64,000 nucleotides of DNA from Brevundimonas sp. SGAir0440 (GCF_005484585.1 NZ_CP039435.1:496001-560000), one strand, 5' to 3'; shown: positions 28,306 through 37,779, counted from the first letter of the stretch. A program made the numbers and translations. The notes: generated by a model not told the origin, from the letters alone.

Positions 28306-29139
28306 ATGCAGTTTCCCCGCCTGCCGGACTGGGCCATCTACTCAGCGGTGGCGGCCGTGTTTCTGGCGGTGTCCCTGGGGCGACGCGAGAACGCCGATGC
28401 GCCGCCGGTCGCGCAGGCCGACGCCGATGTGGCCGAGGGCGCGCTGTTGGGCCCCATCACCCCCTTTGACGCCGCCGTAACCGTCGATGCGGGCGAGGCG
28501 CCGTTCAAGCCGTCGTCAGGCACGGCCTTCTCCATCGCAGGAAGGGGGCGCTGGGTGACGGCGCGCCATGTCGTCGAGGGGTGCCGCAAACCGGCGTTGG
28601 TGGTCGGCGAGGGACGAGCGGTCGCGGCCGACGTCCGTCTGGCGCCGCGCGCCGACGTCGCCTTGCTGATCACCGACGGCGGTCCCGCCGCGCTGCCGGT
28701 CGCGGTCGAGGCGCCGCTGCGCAAGGGCCAGCGCGCCTTCCATCCGGGCTTTCCTCAGGGGCGTCCCGGCGAGGTGACGTCACGCCTGCTGGGGCGCGAG
28801 ACCTTGAAGGTCTTCGGGCGCGGCGCGCGCGACGAGCCGGTGCTGTCCTGGGCAGAGGTCGGGCGCACCAACGGGCTTGAGGGCACACTGTCGGGCCTGT
28901 CCGGCGCGCCGGCCCTGGATGCGCAGGGCCGCGTCGTGGGCGTCACCATCGCCGAGGCGCCGAGGCGGGGAAGGATCTATACGACGGCGCCCGAAACCTT
29001 CGGGCCGGCCATCCGCGGCGAACAGACGCCAGCCGACGACGCGCGCGGTCAGACCATCACGACCGAGGATTACGGCCAGGTGTCCAACCGCCTGAGACGC
29101 GACCTGCGCGTGGCCCAGGTTGTGTGTCTGTCGGTCTAG
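28306..29139 (+). CDS. Membrane-anchored trypsin-like serine protease
   Basis: A 277-residue protein with a single N-terminal hydrophobic anchor (IYSAVAAVFLAVSL) and a trypsin-like domain: His88 in TARHVVEG, Asp117 in RADVALL and Ser199 in SGLSGAPAL. There is no PDZ domain, unlike the Do-like protease nearby. The GxSGxP form and small size recall signalling-type proteases rather than degradative ones, but targets are unknown. A TTG at 28294 would add four residues and would sit directly after the DUF350 stop. Confidence 0.8.
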   Translation: MQFPRLPDWAIYSAVAAVFLAVSLGRRENADAPPVAQADADVAEGALLGPITPFDAAVTVDAGEAPFKPSSGTAFSIAGRGRWVTARHVVEGCRKPALVVGEGRAVAADVRLAPRADVALLITDGGPAALPVAVEAPLRKGQRAFHPGFPQGRPGEVTSRLLGRETLKVFGRGARDEPVLSWAEVGRTNGLEGTLSGLSGAPALDAQGRVVGVTIAEAPRRGRIYTTAPETFGPAIRGEQTPADDARGQTITTEDYGQVSNRLRRDLRVAQVVCLSV

Positions 29140-29147
29140 CGGGCGGA

Positions 29148-29245
29148 AATTGCACGCGGCGAAAAAGGTGCAACGGCGTGCAATTCGGCGCGAAGAGGCG
29201 GAAATCTCAGGGATAAATCTGCGCGCGAATTGAACGCGTGCAATT
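29148..29245. repeat. Cluster of AATTGCACGC repeats and a palindrome
   Basis: The 332-base gap between the anchored protease and the M16 gene contains AATTGCACGC (29148-29157) and two inverse copies GCGTGCAATT (29176-29185 and 29236-29245). The last forms an 18-base near-perfect palindrome (29228-29245) with one mismatched pair. Spacing and symmetry suggest sites for a dimeric regulator. The rest of 29246-29471 shows nothing recognisable apart from a C/T-rich stretch before the M16 stop. Confidence 0.6.
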
Positions 29246-29471
29246 GTCGAGGCCGGTCGGACCCGACCTTGAGAGTCAAGGACTCGGCGTGGGGATCGCG
29301 ATGTCAAAGATCGGGGATGGATCATATCCCCGTTCGACGCCTGTATGGGTGATTGTCGACGGCGGCCCGAAAGTCCCTGAAAAGAGACGACTTCGGTTCT
29401 GAAAATAGGACGGTTGGCGGCCGATCCCCCTCCTTCGCCGCAAGGGAAGGAGGGGGCTTGCCGATCCGGCC

Positions 29472-32336
29472 TTACTTCAGCGATCCGCTGTTCAGGTTCA
29501 GGGCGCCGGCCTCGATGACTTCGAGGTTGGGGTGTTTGGCGCGCAGATCGTCCAGGAACTTCGAGCCGTCGCCGACGATGACCAGGCTGGCGCGGTTGAC
29601 CGGCAGGTGTTCGGCGAAGGCGGCCTCGACCTGTTCCGGCGTGACGGCGCGGACCCGGCCGGCGTAGTCGGCCAGATCGCTCATCGGCAGATCATAGAGC
29701 GCCAGGTTGGCGACCAAAGCGCCCAGGCCGTCCACCGTCTCCAGCGAACGGCCGAAGCCGCCGATCAGGGTGGCGCGACGCGGGGCCAGATCGGCCTGGG
29801 TCGGGGTCTCGGTTCCCAGCTTGGCGATCTCGGCCAGGATCAGATCGGCGACCTCGTCGGCGGTCTCGTTCTTGGTCTGGGTCGAGGCGGTGAACAGGCC
29901 CGCATCCGCCCGTGCGCCCAGCGACGACGAGGCGCCGTAGGACAGACCGCGCTTGATGCGGATTTCCTGGTTCAGGCGCGACGAGAAGCCGCCGCCCAGC
30001 AGGGTGTTGCCGACCGTCAGCGGGAAGAAGTCCGCATCGGTGCGCGACACGCCGCGAACGGCGGCGACGACCGCGGCCTGACCGGCGCCGGGCTGGTTCA
30101 CCACGACGATGCGCGGCGCCAGGGGCTGGCCGGCCGGATTGGTCGCAGCGGCCGGGGCCGCGCCAGCCGGGCGCCAGTCGCCGAACGCCTGTTGCGCCAG
30201 GGCGCGGGCGGCGGCCGGCGTGATGTCGCCCGAGAAGACCAGGGTCGCGTCCGACGGCCGGTAGCGGGCGGCGTGGAAGGCGGCGACGTCGGCCGCCGTG
30301 ATGGCCGGGACCGTCTGCTGGGTGATCGTTGCGCCATAGGGGGCGTCGCCGTAGATGACGCGGCCGACCGTCATGCCGGCGATGGACGCCGGCTGGCTGA
30401 GGGCGACGCGCAGGCCGTCCAGGGTCTGGGCCTGCTGACGTTCAAGCTCTTCGCCGGCAAAGGTCGGGTTCTTCACCAAATCCGCCATTAGTGCGACGGT
30501 CGCCGGGAAGGCGTTCGACGGCGCGTTGGCGTAGACGTTGGAGAAGTCGACCCCGGCCGATGCGCCCACGCTGGCGCCCAGCTGTTCGATCTGGGTGGCG
30601 ATCTCGGGCGCGGTCCTGGTCTTGGTGCCCTGGGTCAGAAGCGCGGCGGTCATGGCGGCGACGCCGGCCTTGCCCGTCGGATCATCGGACGAACCGGCGT
30701 CGAAGCTGAGGCGGGCCGAGACCAGCGGCACGCCGTCGGTCGGGGCGACCAGGACGCGCAGGCCGTTATCCAGGCGGAAGTCGGCGACGGTCGGCGTCAC
30801 GGGCGCGACCTCGGCGCCCGGCTGGGGCAGGGGCTTGCGCTCCGCCTCGGGCAGCAGGACGGCGGGCGGCCCGGCGGGGGCCAGGTCGGCGACCTTCACG
30901 GGGGCGTCCACGTTCATCTTCTGGACCGAGGCGGGATTCTGGTCGTCGGCGGCCAGGAAGGTGATCGTCGACTGGCGCTGCGGCGTCAGATATTTGCGGG
31001 CGACGCGCTGAATGTCGGCGACGGTGACGGCCTGGATCTGGGCGACCTCTTCGTCGGCTGCGGCGGCCGAGCCGGTGTTGATCAGCGAGAAGCCCAGGGC
31101 GGTCGCGCGGTCGTCGACCGTTTCGCGGCTGCGCAGCGTATTGGCGACGATCTCGTTCTTGGCCTCGGCCAGTTCAGCGGCGCTGACAGGCGTGTCGCGC
31201 AGCTTGGCGATCTCTTCGTTCAGGGCGGCGATGCCTTCCTCGGCCGTATGGCCTTGGGCCATAATGGCCAGGGCGGACAGATTGCCGGCCTGCTGCGAGA
31301 AGTCGGGCGTCGAGCCGATCTGGGCTGCGATCTGCTTGTCATAGACTAGCGAGCGGTACAGGCGGCTGGACTCGCCGGTGGACAGGATGCCGTCCAGAAC
31401 GGTCAGGGCGGCGCGGTCGGCGTCGGCGTATTTCACCGTCGGCCAGGCGACGACGGCGGCCGGCAGCGGCACGTTCGGCGCATAGTAGGTGACGTTGCGC
31501 GGACCCGTCGGCTCGGGCTCGACGACATTATTGGTCGGGATCGGCGTGGTCGGATTCTTCAGCGGGCCGAAATACTGATCGACCCAGCGGTCCAGTTGAG
31601 CCTGGTCGAAGTTGCCGGCCACGATCAGATAGGCGGCGTCAGGACGATAGTAGGTGGCGTGGAAGCGGCGAACGTCCTCCAGCGACGAGGCCTCCAGCTC
31701 CTCGATCGAGCCGATGCCCGGACGGCGATAGGGGCTGTCCTGATAGATCGTCTCGGGCACGAACAGGCCGAACAGGCGGCCGTAGGGGTTGGCCAGGATC
31801 CGCTGACGGTATTCCTCCTTCACCACGTCGCGCTCGGCGACGAAGGTCGGCTCGTCCACGACCAGCGAACCCATGCGGTCGGCCTCGGCGAACAGCATCC
31901 GCTCCAGATGGTTGGCGGGCACGGTCTCGAAATAGGCGGTGGTGTCGTCGGCGGTGAAGGCGTTGTTGGAGCCGCCCACGTCCTCGGTCAGCCGGTCGAA
32001 GGTCTCGGGCGGCAGGTTGGTGGTCGACTTGAACATCAGGTGTTCGAACAGGTGGGCGAAGCCCGAACGGCCGGCCGGGTCATCCTTGGAGCCGACCTTG
32101 TACCAGACCTGGACCGTGACGTTCGAGGTGTCGGCGTCACGCGCCGAATAGACCTCCAGCCCGTTCGCCAGAACGCGTTTGGTGAAGCCCAGCGGGGGCA
32201 CGGTCACGCCCTGCGGCGCCTGCCCCGTCGATTGAGCGGCGGCAGCGGCGGGCGCGGCGCCCTGTGCGAAGGCGGGGGCGGCGAGGCCGAGGAGGAGGGC
32301 CGAGGCGGCGGCTGTGGCGATCAGGCGGGATTTCAT
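29472..32336 (-). CDS. M16-family zinc peptidase, two-domain
   Basis: A 954-residue secreted peptidase: signal peptide (to about residue 25, AFA-QG), an active M16 domain with the inverted zinc motif HLFEH (His95, Glu98, His99), and a second, catalytically degenerate M16 half from about residue 500 (SARLSFDAGSSDDP). This fused two-half form resembles pitrilysin-like peptidases such as PqqL. It probably digests peptides in the periplasm. The ATG at 32336 gives a normal signal peptide; a start 63 bases further upstream does not. Confidence 0.93.
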   Translation of the reverse strand: MKSRLIATAAASALLLGLAAPAFAQGAAPAAAAAQSTGQAPQGVTVPPLGFTKRVLANGLEVYSARDADTSNVTVQVWYKVGSKDDPAGRSGFAHLFEHLMFKSTTNLPPETFDRLTEDVGGSNNAFTADDTTAYFETVPANHLERMLFAEADRMGSLVVDEPTFVAERDVVKEEYRQRILANPYGRLFGLFVPETIYQDSPYRRPGIGSIEELEASSLEDVRRFHATYYRPDAAYLIVAGNFDQAQLDRWVDQYFGPLKNPTTPIPTNNVVEPEPTGPRNVTYYAPNVPLPAAVVAWPTVKYADADRAALTVLDGILSTGESSRLYRSLVYDKQIAAQIGSTPDFSQQAGNLSALAIMAQGHTAEEGIAALNEEIAKLRDTPVSAAELAEAKNEIVANTLRSRETVDDRATALGFSLINTGSAAAADEEVAQIQAVTVADIQRVARKYLTPQRQSTITFLAADDQNPASVQKMNVDAPVKVADLAPAGPPAVLLPEAERKPLPQPGAEVAPVTPTVADFRLDNGLRVLVAPTDGVPLVSARLSFDAGSSDDPTGKAGVAAMTAALLTQGTKTRTAPEIATQIEQLGASVGASAGVDFSNVYANAPSNAFPATVALMADLVKNPTFAGEELERQQAQTLDGLRVALSQPASIAGMTVGRVIYGDAPYGATITQQTVPAITAADVAAFHAARYRPSDATLVFSGDITPAAARALAQQAFGDWRPAGAAPAAATNPAGQPLAPRIVVVNQPGAGQAAVVAAVRGVSRTDADFFPLTVGNTLLGGGFSSRLNQEIRIKRGLSYGASSSLGARADAGLFTASTQTKNETADEVADLILAEIAKLGTETPTQADLAPRRATLIGGFGRSLETVDGLGALVANLALYDLPMSDLADYAGRVRAVTPEQVEAAFAEHLPVNRASLVIVGDGSKFLDDLRAKHPNLEVIEAGALNLNSGSLK

Positions 32337-32511
32337 GAGAGGCTCCGAAGCCCGGAACGCCGGGCGCCGGGACCGTATCAGCGATTGGGCGTCTTGCACC
32401 TTACCGAGATGTAATGAACCGGATTAGGCGCGGGTCGTTGATGGACAAACCCCCGACGGCGCTCTATTCGCCAATAGGTCGCATCCCAGCGACCACCCAA
32501 GCCGAGGACGC

Positions 32512-34305
32512 GTGCCGAGACGAGCGAAAGCGACTTCTGTCTCCGACGAAAAGATCGCGGTCTGGGCCTTCGTCCTGCAAAATATGGTTACTCCGCCCGC
32601 CGTTCTCTACGGTAGCTGGGCGGCCGCCGGACTGATCCTGGCGGCCCTTGGGCAGCCGTGGGTGGGGCTGGGGTTCGCCCTCGTCGGCATGGCGTTCGAC
32701 GTATGGGCGCAAGGGCGGGTCAAGCGATACCAGAAGACCGAGGCGCCCGTCGCGGGCTGGCCCCCGCTGCTGATGGCCATCGTGGCGATCCGGTTCGCCC
32801 TGGGGGTGTCCGGGCCGCTGATCGCCTGGCTGATGAACCCTCGCGCCGATGTGATGCTGGTGGTGGTGTTGATCCAGATCTGGTCGATCGGCGTGGCCTT
32901 CGTTCAGTTCAGCGCGGCGCCTCGGCTATTGGCGCTGGCGGCGGCGCCGATCTGCGCGACCGTGCTGGTCGTGATCTATCCCTTGCTAATCGGGCCGCAC
33001 GGTCTGGCGGTGGCGGCGGCCTTCGTGATGCTGGCGACGATCCTGTTCATCATCTCGCGCGCGACCCACGCCCTGTGGTGCGACCTGTTCGCGGCGGATC
33101 AGCGCAACAAGGCGTTGCTGATGGACGTGCAGGCGGCGCATGAGGCGGCCGTGCTGGACCGCGACGCCGCCCGATGCGCGCGTCAGGAGGCGGACGAGGC
33201 CAATGCCGCCAAGTCCCGCTTCCTGGCCAATATGAGCCATGAGATTCGCACCCCTCTGAATGGCGTCATCGGCATGGCGCAGATCATGGCGGGCGACGCG
33301 CTGGAGGATCGGCAGAAGGCGCGACTGGAGATCCTGGACCGGTCGGCCCACACCCTGCTGGACCTGATCAACCAGATTCTGGACCTGTCGCGGATCGAGG
33401 AGGGGCGGCTGGAGATCGTGCCGCAGTCCATCGATGCGGACGCCCTGGTCCACGAGGTCACAGAGACTCTGAGGCCCTTGGCCGAAAGCAAGGGCCTGGC
33501 CTTCCACGTCGTGTCGCCGGGCCTGGGCTGGGTCAGCGCCGATCCGGTCCGGATGCGCCAAATCCTGTTCAACCTGCTGTCCAACGCCATCAAGTTCACG
33601 GCCGAGGGGCAGGTGGCGCTGGAGGTCGCGCTGACCGACGCCGGGGCGGTGTTCCGCGTGTCGGACACGGGGCGGGGCATACCGGCGGACCAGATCGGTC
33701 AACTCTTCACGCGCTTCGCCCAGATCGAGGCGGCGGCCGTCGACCGGCGCGACGGGGCCGGGCTGGGCCTTTCGATCGTGGCGACCCTGGTGGAGATGAT
33801 GGGCGGCCGGATCGTGGTGGAGAGCGAGGCGGGCGAAGGGGCGACCTTCGTCGTCACGCTGCCGCTGACGCCAGCGCAGCCCGTACAGGCCGGCGAGGAT
33901 GCGCCGGACGCCGAGCCGGAGCGGGCGCTGCGGGTGCTGGTCGCCGAGGACCACCCGGTCAATCAGCAGGTGATCCGAGGCCTTCTGGGCCAAGTCGGGA
34001 TCGAGGTCGAGATTGTCGATGATGGTCTTCAGGCGGTCGAAGCGACGCAAACGCGCGACTGGGACCTGATCCTGATGGATGTGCAGATGCCGAACATGGA
34101 TGGTCCGACGGCGACCCGGACGATCCGGCAGCGTGAGACCGACCAGGGGCTGGTGCGCACGCCGATCATCGCCCTGACGGCCAATGCGATGGTGGAGCAG
34201 GTCGAGAGCTATCTGGCGGCGGGCATGGATGCCGTGGTCAGCAAGCCTGTCGACCTGAAGGTGCTGCTGACCACCATTTCCGAAGTGATGTCCGCCAAGA
34301 TCTAG
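32512..34305 (+). CDS. Hybrid sensor histidine kinase with receiver domain
   Basis: A 597-residue protein: about six membrane helices (residues 20-190), a coiled linker, HisKA with MSHEIRTPLNG (His243), an ATPase domain (N-box NLLSNAIKF, DTGRGI, GAGLGLSI) and a receiver domain from about 470 with VAEDHPVNQQ, Asp523 in LMDVQMPNMDG, and the Lys of KPVD. Such hybrids pass phosphate to a histidine phosphotransferase. No partner is nearby. GTG start at 32512. It shares topology with the other sensor kinase in the window (12139-13476). Four-base convergent overlap with the next gene. Confidence 0.9.
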   Translation: MPRRAKATSVSDEKIAVWAFVLQNMVTPPAVLYGSWAAAGLILAALGQPWVGLGFALVGMAFDVWAQGRVKRYQKTEAPVAGWPPLLMAIVAIRFALGVSGPLIAWLMNPRADVMLVVVLIQIWSIGVAFVQFSAAPRLLALAAAPICATVLVVIYPLLIGPHGLAVAAAFVMLATILFIISRATHALWCDLFAADQRNKALLMDVQAAHEAAVLDRDAARCARQEADEANAAKSRFLANMSHEIRTPLNGVIGMAQIMAGDALEDRQKARLEILDRSAHTLLDLINQILDLSRIEEGRLEIVPQSIDADALVHEVTETLRPLAESKGLAFHVVSPGLGWVSADPVRMRQILFNLLSNAIKFTAEGQVALEVALTDAGAVFRVSDTGRGIPADQIGQLFTRFAQIEAAAVDRRDGAGLGLSIVATLVEMMGGRIVVESEAGEGATFVVTLPLTPAQPVQAGEDAPDAEPERALRVLVAEDHPVNQQVIRGLLGQVGIEVEIVDDGLQAVEATQTRDWDLILMDVQMPNMDGPTATRTIRQRETDQGLVRTPIIALTANAMVEQVESYLAAGMDAVVSKPVDLKVLLTTISEVMSAKI

Positions 34306-35171
34306 TCGCGGAAGACCTGGACGCCGATCTCGCCGGCGGGCGTCAGCCAGGCGTGTTTCATGCCCTGGCTGTTGAAGGGGGCGGCGATGTTTCCGGCGGC
34401 GTCCAGGGCGATCATGCCGCCATCGCCGCCCATCTGGCCGATCTCGTCGATGACGGCCTGGGTCGCCTCGGCCAGCGACTGACCGGCGGCGACGCGCCAG
34501 GCGACCTGGGCGGAGGCGGCGACGCGGATGAAATATTCGCCCTGGCCGGTGCAGGAGGTCGCGGCGTGGGCGTCGGCCCAGGTTCCGGCGGCGGGGATCG
34601 GCGTGTCGCCCACGCGGCCCGGCATCTTGCCGAAGACGCCTGCGGTCGAGGTGGCGGCGGCGAGACGGCCCTGGCTGTCCAGCACGCAGGCGCCGACAGT
34701 GCCGTGGCTGAGCGTGCCGGGTGGATGGTTGTCCTCGCCCTTGCCCGCGCCGGTGAACCAGGCGGCCTCGTCAGCGATGGGCTCCAGCCCCTGGTCGTGG
34801 GCGAACAGGCCAGCGCCTTCGCCCGCCAGCATGATATGCGGCGTCTTCTCCATCACTGCGCGCGCGGCGACGACGGGATTGCGGAAGCCCTGGAGTGCGG
34901 CGACGGCGCCGGCGCGTTTCGTCGATCCGTCCATGATGCTGGCGTCCAGCTCATAGGCGCCGGCGAGATTGGGCGAGGCGCCCTTGCCCGCGACATAGAG
35001 GCCCGAATCCTCCAGCATGACGACGGCGGCGACAGCCACATCCAAGGCGCTGTCGCCCGCGTCCAGCCGGACCTTCATGGCCTCGACCACCTCGCGCATG
35101 TGCACGATCTCGGCGTCGTAGTTGCGTTCGCGCCGGGCGCCGGCGCCGCCGTGGAGGATGAGGGCGGTCAT
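34302..35171 (-). CDS. Isoaspartyl peptidase/L-asparaginase (Ntn hydrolase)
   Basis: A 289-residue plant-type asparaginase: it begins LILHGGAGARR, has GKGASPNLAGAYELDASIM, and the autocleavage/nucleophile site SHGTVGACVLD where Thr158 becomes the N-terminus of the beta subunit. GTWAD and TGQGEYFIR line the substrate site. It hydrolyses isoaspartyl dipeptides and some L-asparagine in the cytoplasm. Length is slightly short for the family (about 300-320). It is transcribed alone on the minus strand. Confidence 0.92.
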   Translation of the reverse strand: MTALILHGGAGARRERNYDAEIVHMREVVEAMKVRLDAGDSALDVAVAAVVMLEDSGLYVAGKGASPNLAGAYELDASIMDGSTKRAGAVAALQGFRNPVVAARAVMEKTPHIMLAGEGAGLFAHDQGLEPIADEAAWFTGAGKGEDNHPPGTLSHGTVGACVLDSQGRLAAATSTAGVFGKMPGRVGDTPIPAAGTWADAHAATSCTGQGEYFIRVAASAQVAWRVAAGQSLAEATQAVIDEIGQMGGDGGMIALDAAGNIAAPFNSQGMKHAWLTPAGEIGVQVFRD

Positions 35172-35280
35172 GTCGTCTTCCTGAGCCTTGTCCTTATCGC
35201 CTCTTTCAAACGGGCGTGGCGCTCTTTAGCGTCGCGATGAAGGCCGCGCCATGACGGTCGCAACCCAATTACGAAACGGC

Positions 35281-35310
35281 CTCAAGTAGCGCGAAGCGCG
35301 GTAGGCCCAA
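35281..35310. repeat. Dispersed palindromic repeat, copy A
   Basis: The stretch starting CTCAAGTAGCGCGAAGCGCGG is, reverse-complemented, nearly identical to a segment at 42118-42140 and closely related to 37671-37700. Each copy sits between genes and includes a short palindrome. It lies just before the ribosome-binding site of the quinone oxidoreductase gene. Confidence 0.5.
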
Positions 35311-35319
35311 GGAGGAATG

Positions 35320-36321
35320 ATGCGCGCTGTTCTGTCCAAAACGCCTGGCGGCCCCGAAACCCTGGTCGTGGAAGACGTGCTCGACCCGACGCCCAAGGCG
35401 GGCGAGGTGATCATCGAGGTCAAGGCGGTGGGGATCAACTATCCCGACACCCTGATCATCGAGGACAAATACCAGTTCCGGCCCGAGCGGCCCTTCTCGC
35501 CGGGCGCTGAGGTCGCCGGCGTGGTCGAAGCGGTGGGCGAAGGGGTCAAGGGCGTGCGCAAGGGCGACCGGGTCATCGCCGTGCCGGGCTGGGGCGGGCT
35601 GGTCGAACGGCTGGCGGTGCGGGCCGAGACGGTCATCCCCATCCCCGACGCCATGAGCTTCGAGGAGGCGGCGGCCCTGATCATGACCTACGGCACCAGC
35701 TACTATGCGCTGAAGGACCGGGCGCAGCTGAAGGCGGGCGAAACCCTCTTGGTGCTGGGTGCGGCCGGGGGCGTCGGCGCCGCCGCCGTCGAACTGGGCA
35801 AGGCTATGGGGGCCAAGGTGGTCGCCGCCGCCTCGACCAACGACAAGGTCGAGTTCGCGCTTGAACTGGGCGCCGATAACGGACTGATTTATCCGTCGGG
35901 CCCGATGGACAAGGCCGCGCAGAAGGCGTTGTCCGGCGAGTTCAAGCTGGCCACCGGCCGCGACGGCGCGGACGTCGTTTATGACGCGGTCGGCGGCGAC
36001 TATGCCGATCCGGCGTTGCGGGCCATGGACTGGAACGGGCGTTATCTGGTGGTCGGCTTTCCGGCGGGCATTCCGTCCCTGCCGCTGAACCTGACGCTGC
36101 TGAAGTCGGTGTCGGTGATCGGCGTCTTCTGGGGCGCGGCGGTGATGCGCAATCCCAAGGCCCACGCCGCCAACATGACCGATCTGATGCAGATGTACGC
36201 CGAGGGCAAGATCAGGCCGCGGGTCTCAAAGACCTTCCCGCTGGAAAAGGCCAGCGAAGCGATCAAGGCCCTGGGCGACCGTCAGGCGCTGGGCAAGATC
36301 GTGGTGACGGTCGAGAGCTAA
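35320..36321 (+). CDS. NADPH:quinone oxidoreductase family protein
   Basis: A 333-residue zinc-free MDR oxidoreductase: N-terminal AVGINYPDTLIIEDKYQ and GAEVAGVVEAVGEGVK, the nucleotide loop LGAAGGVGAAAVELGKAMGA and C-terminal FWGAAVMRN. It reduces quinones or enoyl substrates with NADPH; true substrate unknown. GGAGG at 35311-35315 is four bases from the ATG at 35320 but only one base from the ATG at 35317, so I use the second. Confidence 0.9.
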   Translation: MRAVLSKTPGGPETLVVEDVLDPTPKAGEVIIEVKAVGINYPDTLIIEDKYQFRPERPFSPGAEVAGVVEAVGEGVKGVRKGDRVIAVPGWGGLVERLAVRAETVIPIPDAMSFEEAAALIMTYGTSYYALKDRAQLKAGETLLVLGAAGGVGAAAVELGKAMGAKVVAAASTNDKVEFALELGADNGLIYPSGPMDKAAQKALSGEFKLATGRDGADVVYDAVGGDYADPALRAMDWNGRYLVVGFPAGIPSLPLNLTLLKSVSVIGVFWGAAVMRNPKAHAANMTDLMQMYAEGKIRPRVSKTFPLEKASEAIKALGDRQALGKIVVTVES

Positions 36322-36322
36322 G

Positions 36323-36721
36323 TTATTTCGCCTTCAGCCGCTGCACCGCGTCCTCGGCCTGGTCGCGGTGGCGGCGTTTGATGTTGGCGCCGACCAGGGC
36401 CAGCAGGGCGGTGATGACGGCGGCGTCGTCGGTATAGCCGATGCCCGCGAAGATATCGGGAATGGCGTCCACCGGCATGACGAAATAGGCCAGGCCCGCG
36501 AAGATCATGCCCTTGGCCGCCATCGGCGTCTGCGGATCGCGCGCGGCGTACCAGGCGGCCAGGGCCTGGTCCGCAAAGGGGATGCGGGCGGCCGTGCGCT
36601 GGATCTTGGGCCAGAAGCCCTTGGTCACGCGGGCCTCGTTGATCTTCACCACCGACGGCACGAGCGCCTTTTTCGGGTCCAGGACATCCGACGGATCGGC
36701 GGGTTTGGCTTTGGCGGTCAT
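36323..36721 (-). CDS. YkvA-family (DUF1232) protein
   Basis: A 132-residue protein with the DUF1232 core AYFVMPVDAIPDIFAGIGYTDDAAVI (residues about 80-105), a membrane-associated hairpin with the conserved D-x-I-P-D. The N-terminal 40 residues are charged. The family is widespread, with unknown function. It faces convergently into the quinone oxidoreductase gene, with a single base between their stops. Confidence 0.85.
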   Translation of the reverse strand: MTAKAKPADPSDVLDPKKALVPSVVKINEARVTKGFWPKIQRTAARIPFADQALAAWYAARDPQTPMAAKGMIFAGLAYFVMPVDAIPDIFAGIGYTDDAAVITALLALVGANIKRRHRDQAEDAVQRLKAK

Positions 36722-36776
36722 GGCCGCTAAATCCTCAATCGAAACTCAGGTTCACGACAATATAGGAACGATCAGG

Positions 36777-37559
36777 ATGAAACTCGACAACACCATCGCC
36801 GCAGTGGTCACCGGCGGCGCCTCGGGCCTGGGCGAAGGCACCGCGCGCGCCATCGCGGCGACGGGGGCCAAGGTCGCCCTGTTCGACCTGAACGCCGAAA
36901 AGGGCGAGGCCATCGCGGCCGAGATCGGCGGCGTCTTCTGCCAGGTGGACGTGACCGACGACGCCTCGGTCGCCGCCGCCTTCGAAAAGGCCCGCGCCGC
37001 CCATGGACAGGAACGTCTGACCGTCAACTGCGCCGGCATCGCCACGGGCCAGAAGACCGTCTCGCGCAAGAAGGACACCGGCGAGATCAAAGCCCACGAC
37101 ATAGCCCAGTTCGAGCGCACCGTGCGGGTCAACCTGTTCGGCACCTTCCGCGTCCTGTCGCAGTCGGCGGCGGGCATGGTGACCCTGGAGCCCATGGCGG
37201 ACGGCGAGCGCGGCCTGATCGTCAACACCGCCTCCGTCGCGGCTCAGGACGGCCAGATCGGCCAGGCGGCCTATTCGGCGTCCAAGGGCGGCGTCTATGC
37301 CATGACCCTGCCGATCGCGCGCGATCTGGCTCAGGAAGGGGTGCGCTGCAACACCATCCTGCCCGGCATCATGTGGACGCCGATGATGGCCGGCATGGAC
37401 CAGAAGATCCAGGACGCCCTGGCCGCCGCCATCCCCTTCCCCAGCCGCCTGGGCACGCCGGCCGACTATGCTTCGCTGGTGCTAGAGCTGGCGCGAAACG
37501 TCTACATCAACGGCGAATGCATCCGTCTGGACGGCGGGATTCGTCTGGCGCCGCGCTGA
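36777..37559 (+). CDS. Short-chain dehydrogenase, type II 3-hydroxyacyl-CoA dehydrogenase-like
   Basis: A 260-residue classical SDR: NAD loop VVTGGASGLGEG (11-21), FDLNAEKG choosing NAD(H), NCAG, Ser153 in NTASVAAQ, Tyr166 and Lys170 in AYSASKGG. The long insertion near EIKAHDIAQF and the RVNLFGTFRVLSQ segment match HSD10/type II 3-hydroxyacyl-CoA dehydrogenases, suggesting fatty-acid or branched-chain acyl-CoA oxidation. ATG at 36777 has AGGA upstream; a longer frame from 36507 crosses the divergent YkvA gene and is rejected. Confidence 0.9.
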   Translation: MKLDNTIAAVVTGGASGLGEGTARAIAATGAKVALFDLNAEKGEAIAAEIGGVFCQVDVTDDASVAAAFEKARAAHGQERLTVNCAGIATGQKTVSRKKDTGEIKAHDIAQFERTVRVNLFGTFRVLSQSAAGMVTLEPMADGERGLIVNTASVAAQDGQIGQAAYSASKGGVYAMTLPIARDLAQEGVRCNTILPGIMWTPMMAGMDQKIQDALAAAIPFPSRLGTPADYASLVLELARNVYINGECIRLDGGIRLAPR

Positions 37560-37570
37560 CGCGCGAAAGG

Positions 37571-37620
37571 GCGCTACGCTCGCGACGCGGTCGCTCGCTG
37601 CTTGAGCGCAAAAGCGCTTA
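37571..37620. repeat. Dispersed repeat, copy D
   Basis: The stretch begins GCGCTACGCTC and ends CTCGCTGCTTGAGCGCA. The same two ends, with a different middle, occur at 62540-62580. The GCTTGAGCGC segment can pair with the following GCGCTTA. It fills the space between the SDR gene and the tRNA promoter. Confidence 0.5.
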
Positions 37621-37670
37621 GGCGGCGAGCAGCAAAGCGTTTCAGCGGCGACCGTAAAGGCAAATATCGG

Positions 37671-37700
37671 GCTCAAGCAGCGCGAACCGCGATAGCCCGA
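37671..37700. repeat. Dispersed palindromic repeat, copy B
   Basis: GCTCAAGCAGCGCGAACCGCG is related to the copies at 35281 and 42118 (opposite orientation). It sits 10 bases before the tRNA promoter. Confidence 0.45.
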
Positions 37701-37709
37701 AAAAACCTC

Positions 37710-37738
37710 TTGCAGGACCGATCAACCCTCCGCTATAC
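37710..37738 (+). promoter_or_regulatory. tRNA-Gly promoter
   Basis: TTGCAG (37710-37715) and CTATAC (37733-37738) are separated by 17 bases, a good housekeeping-sigma match for an alphaproteobacterial stable-RNA gene, ending 41 bases before the tRNA. Confidence 0.6.
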
Positions 37739-37779
37739 GCCCCCTCCTCGACGGGGAGCGCACCTAGCTCCTACGGAGT

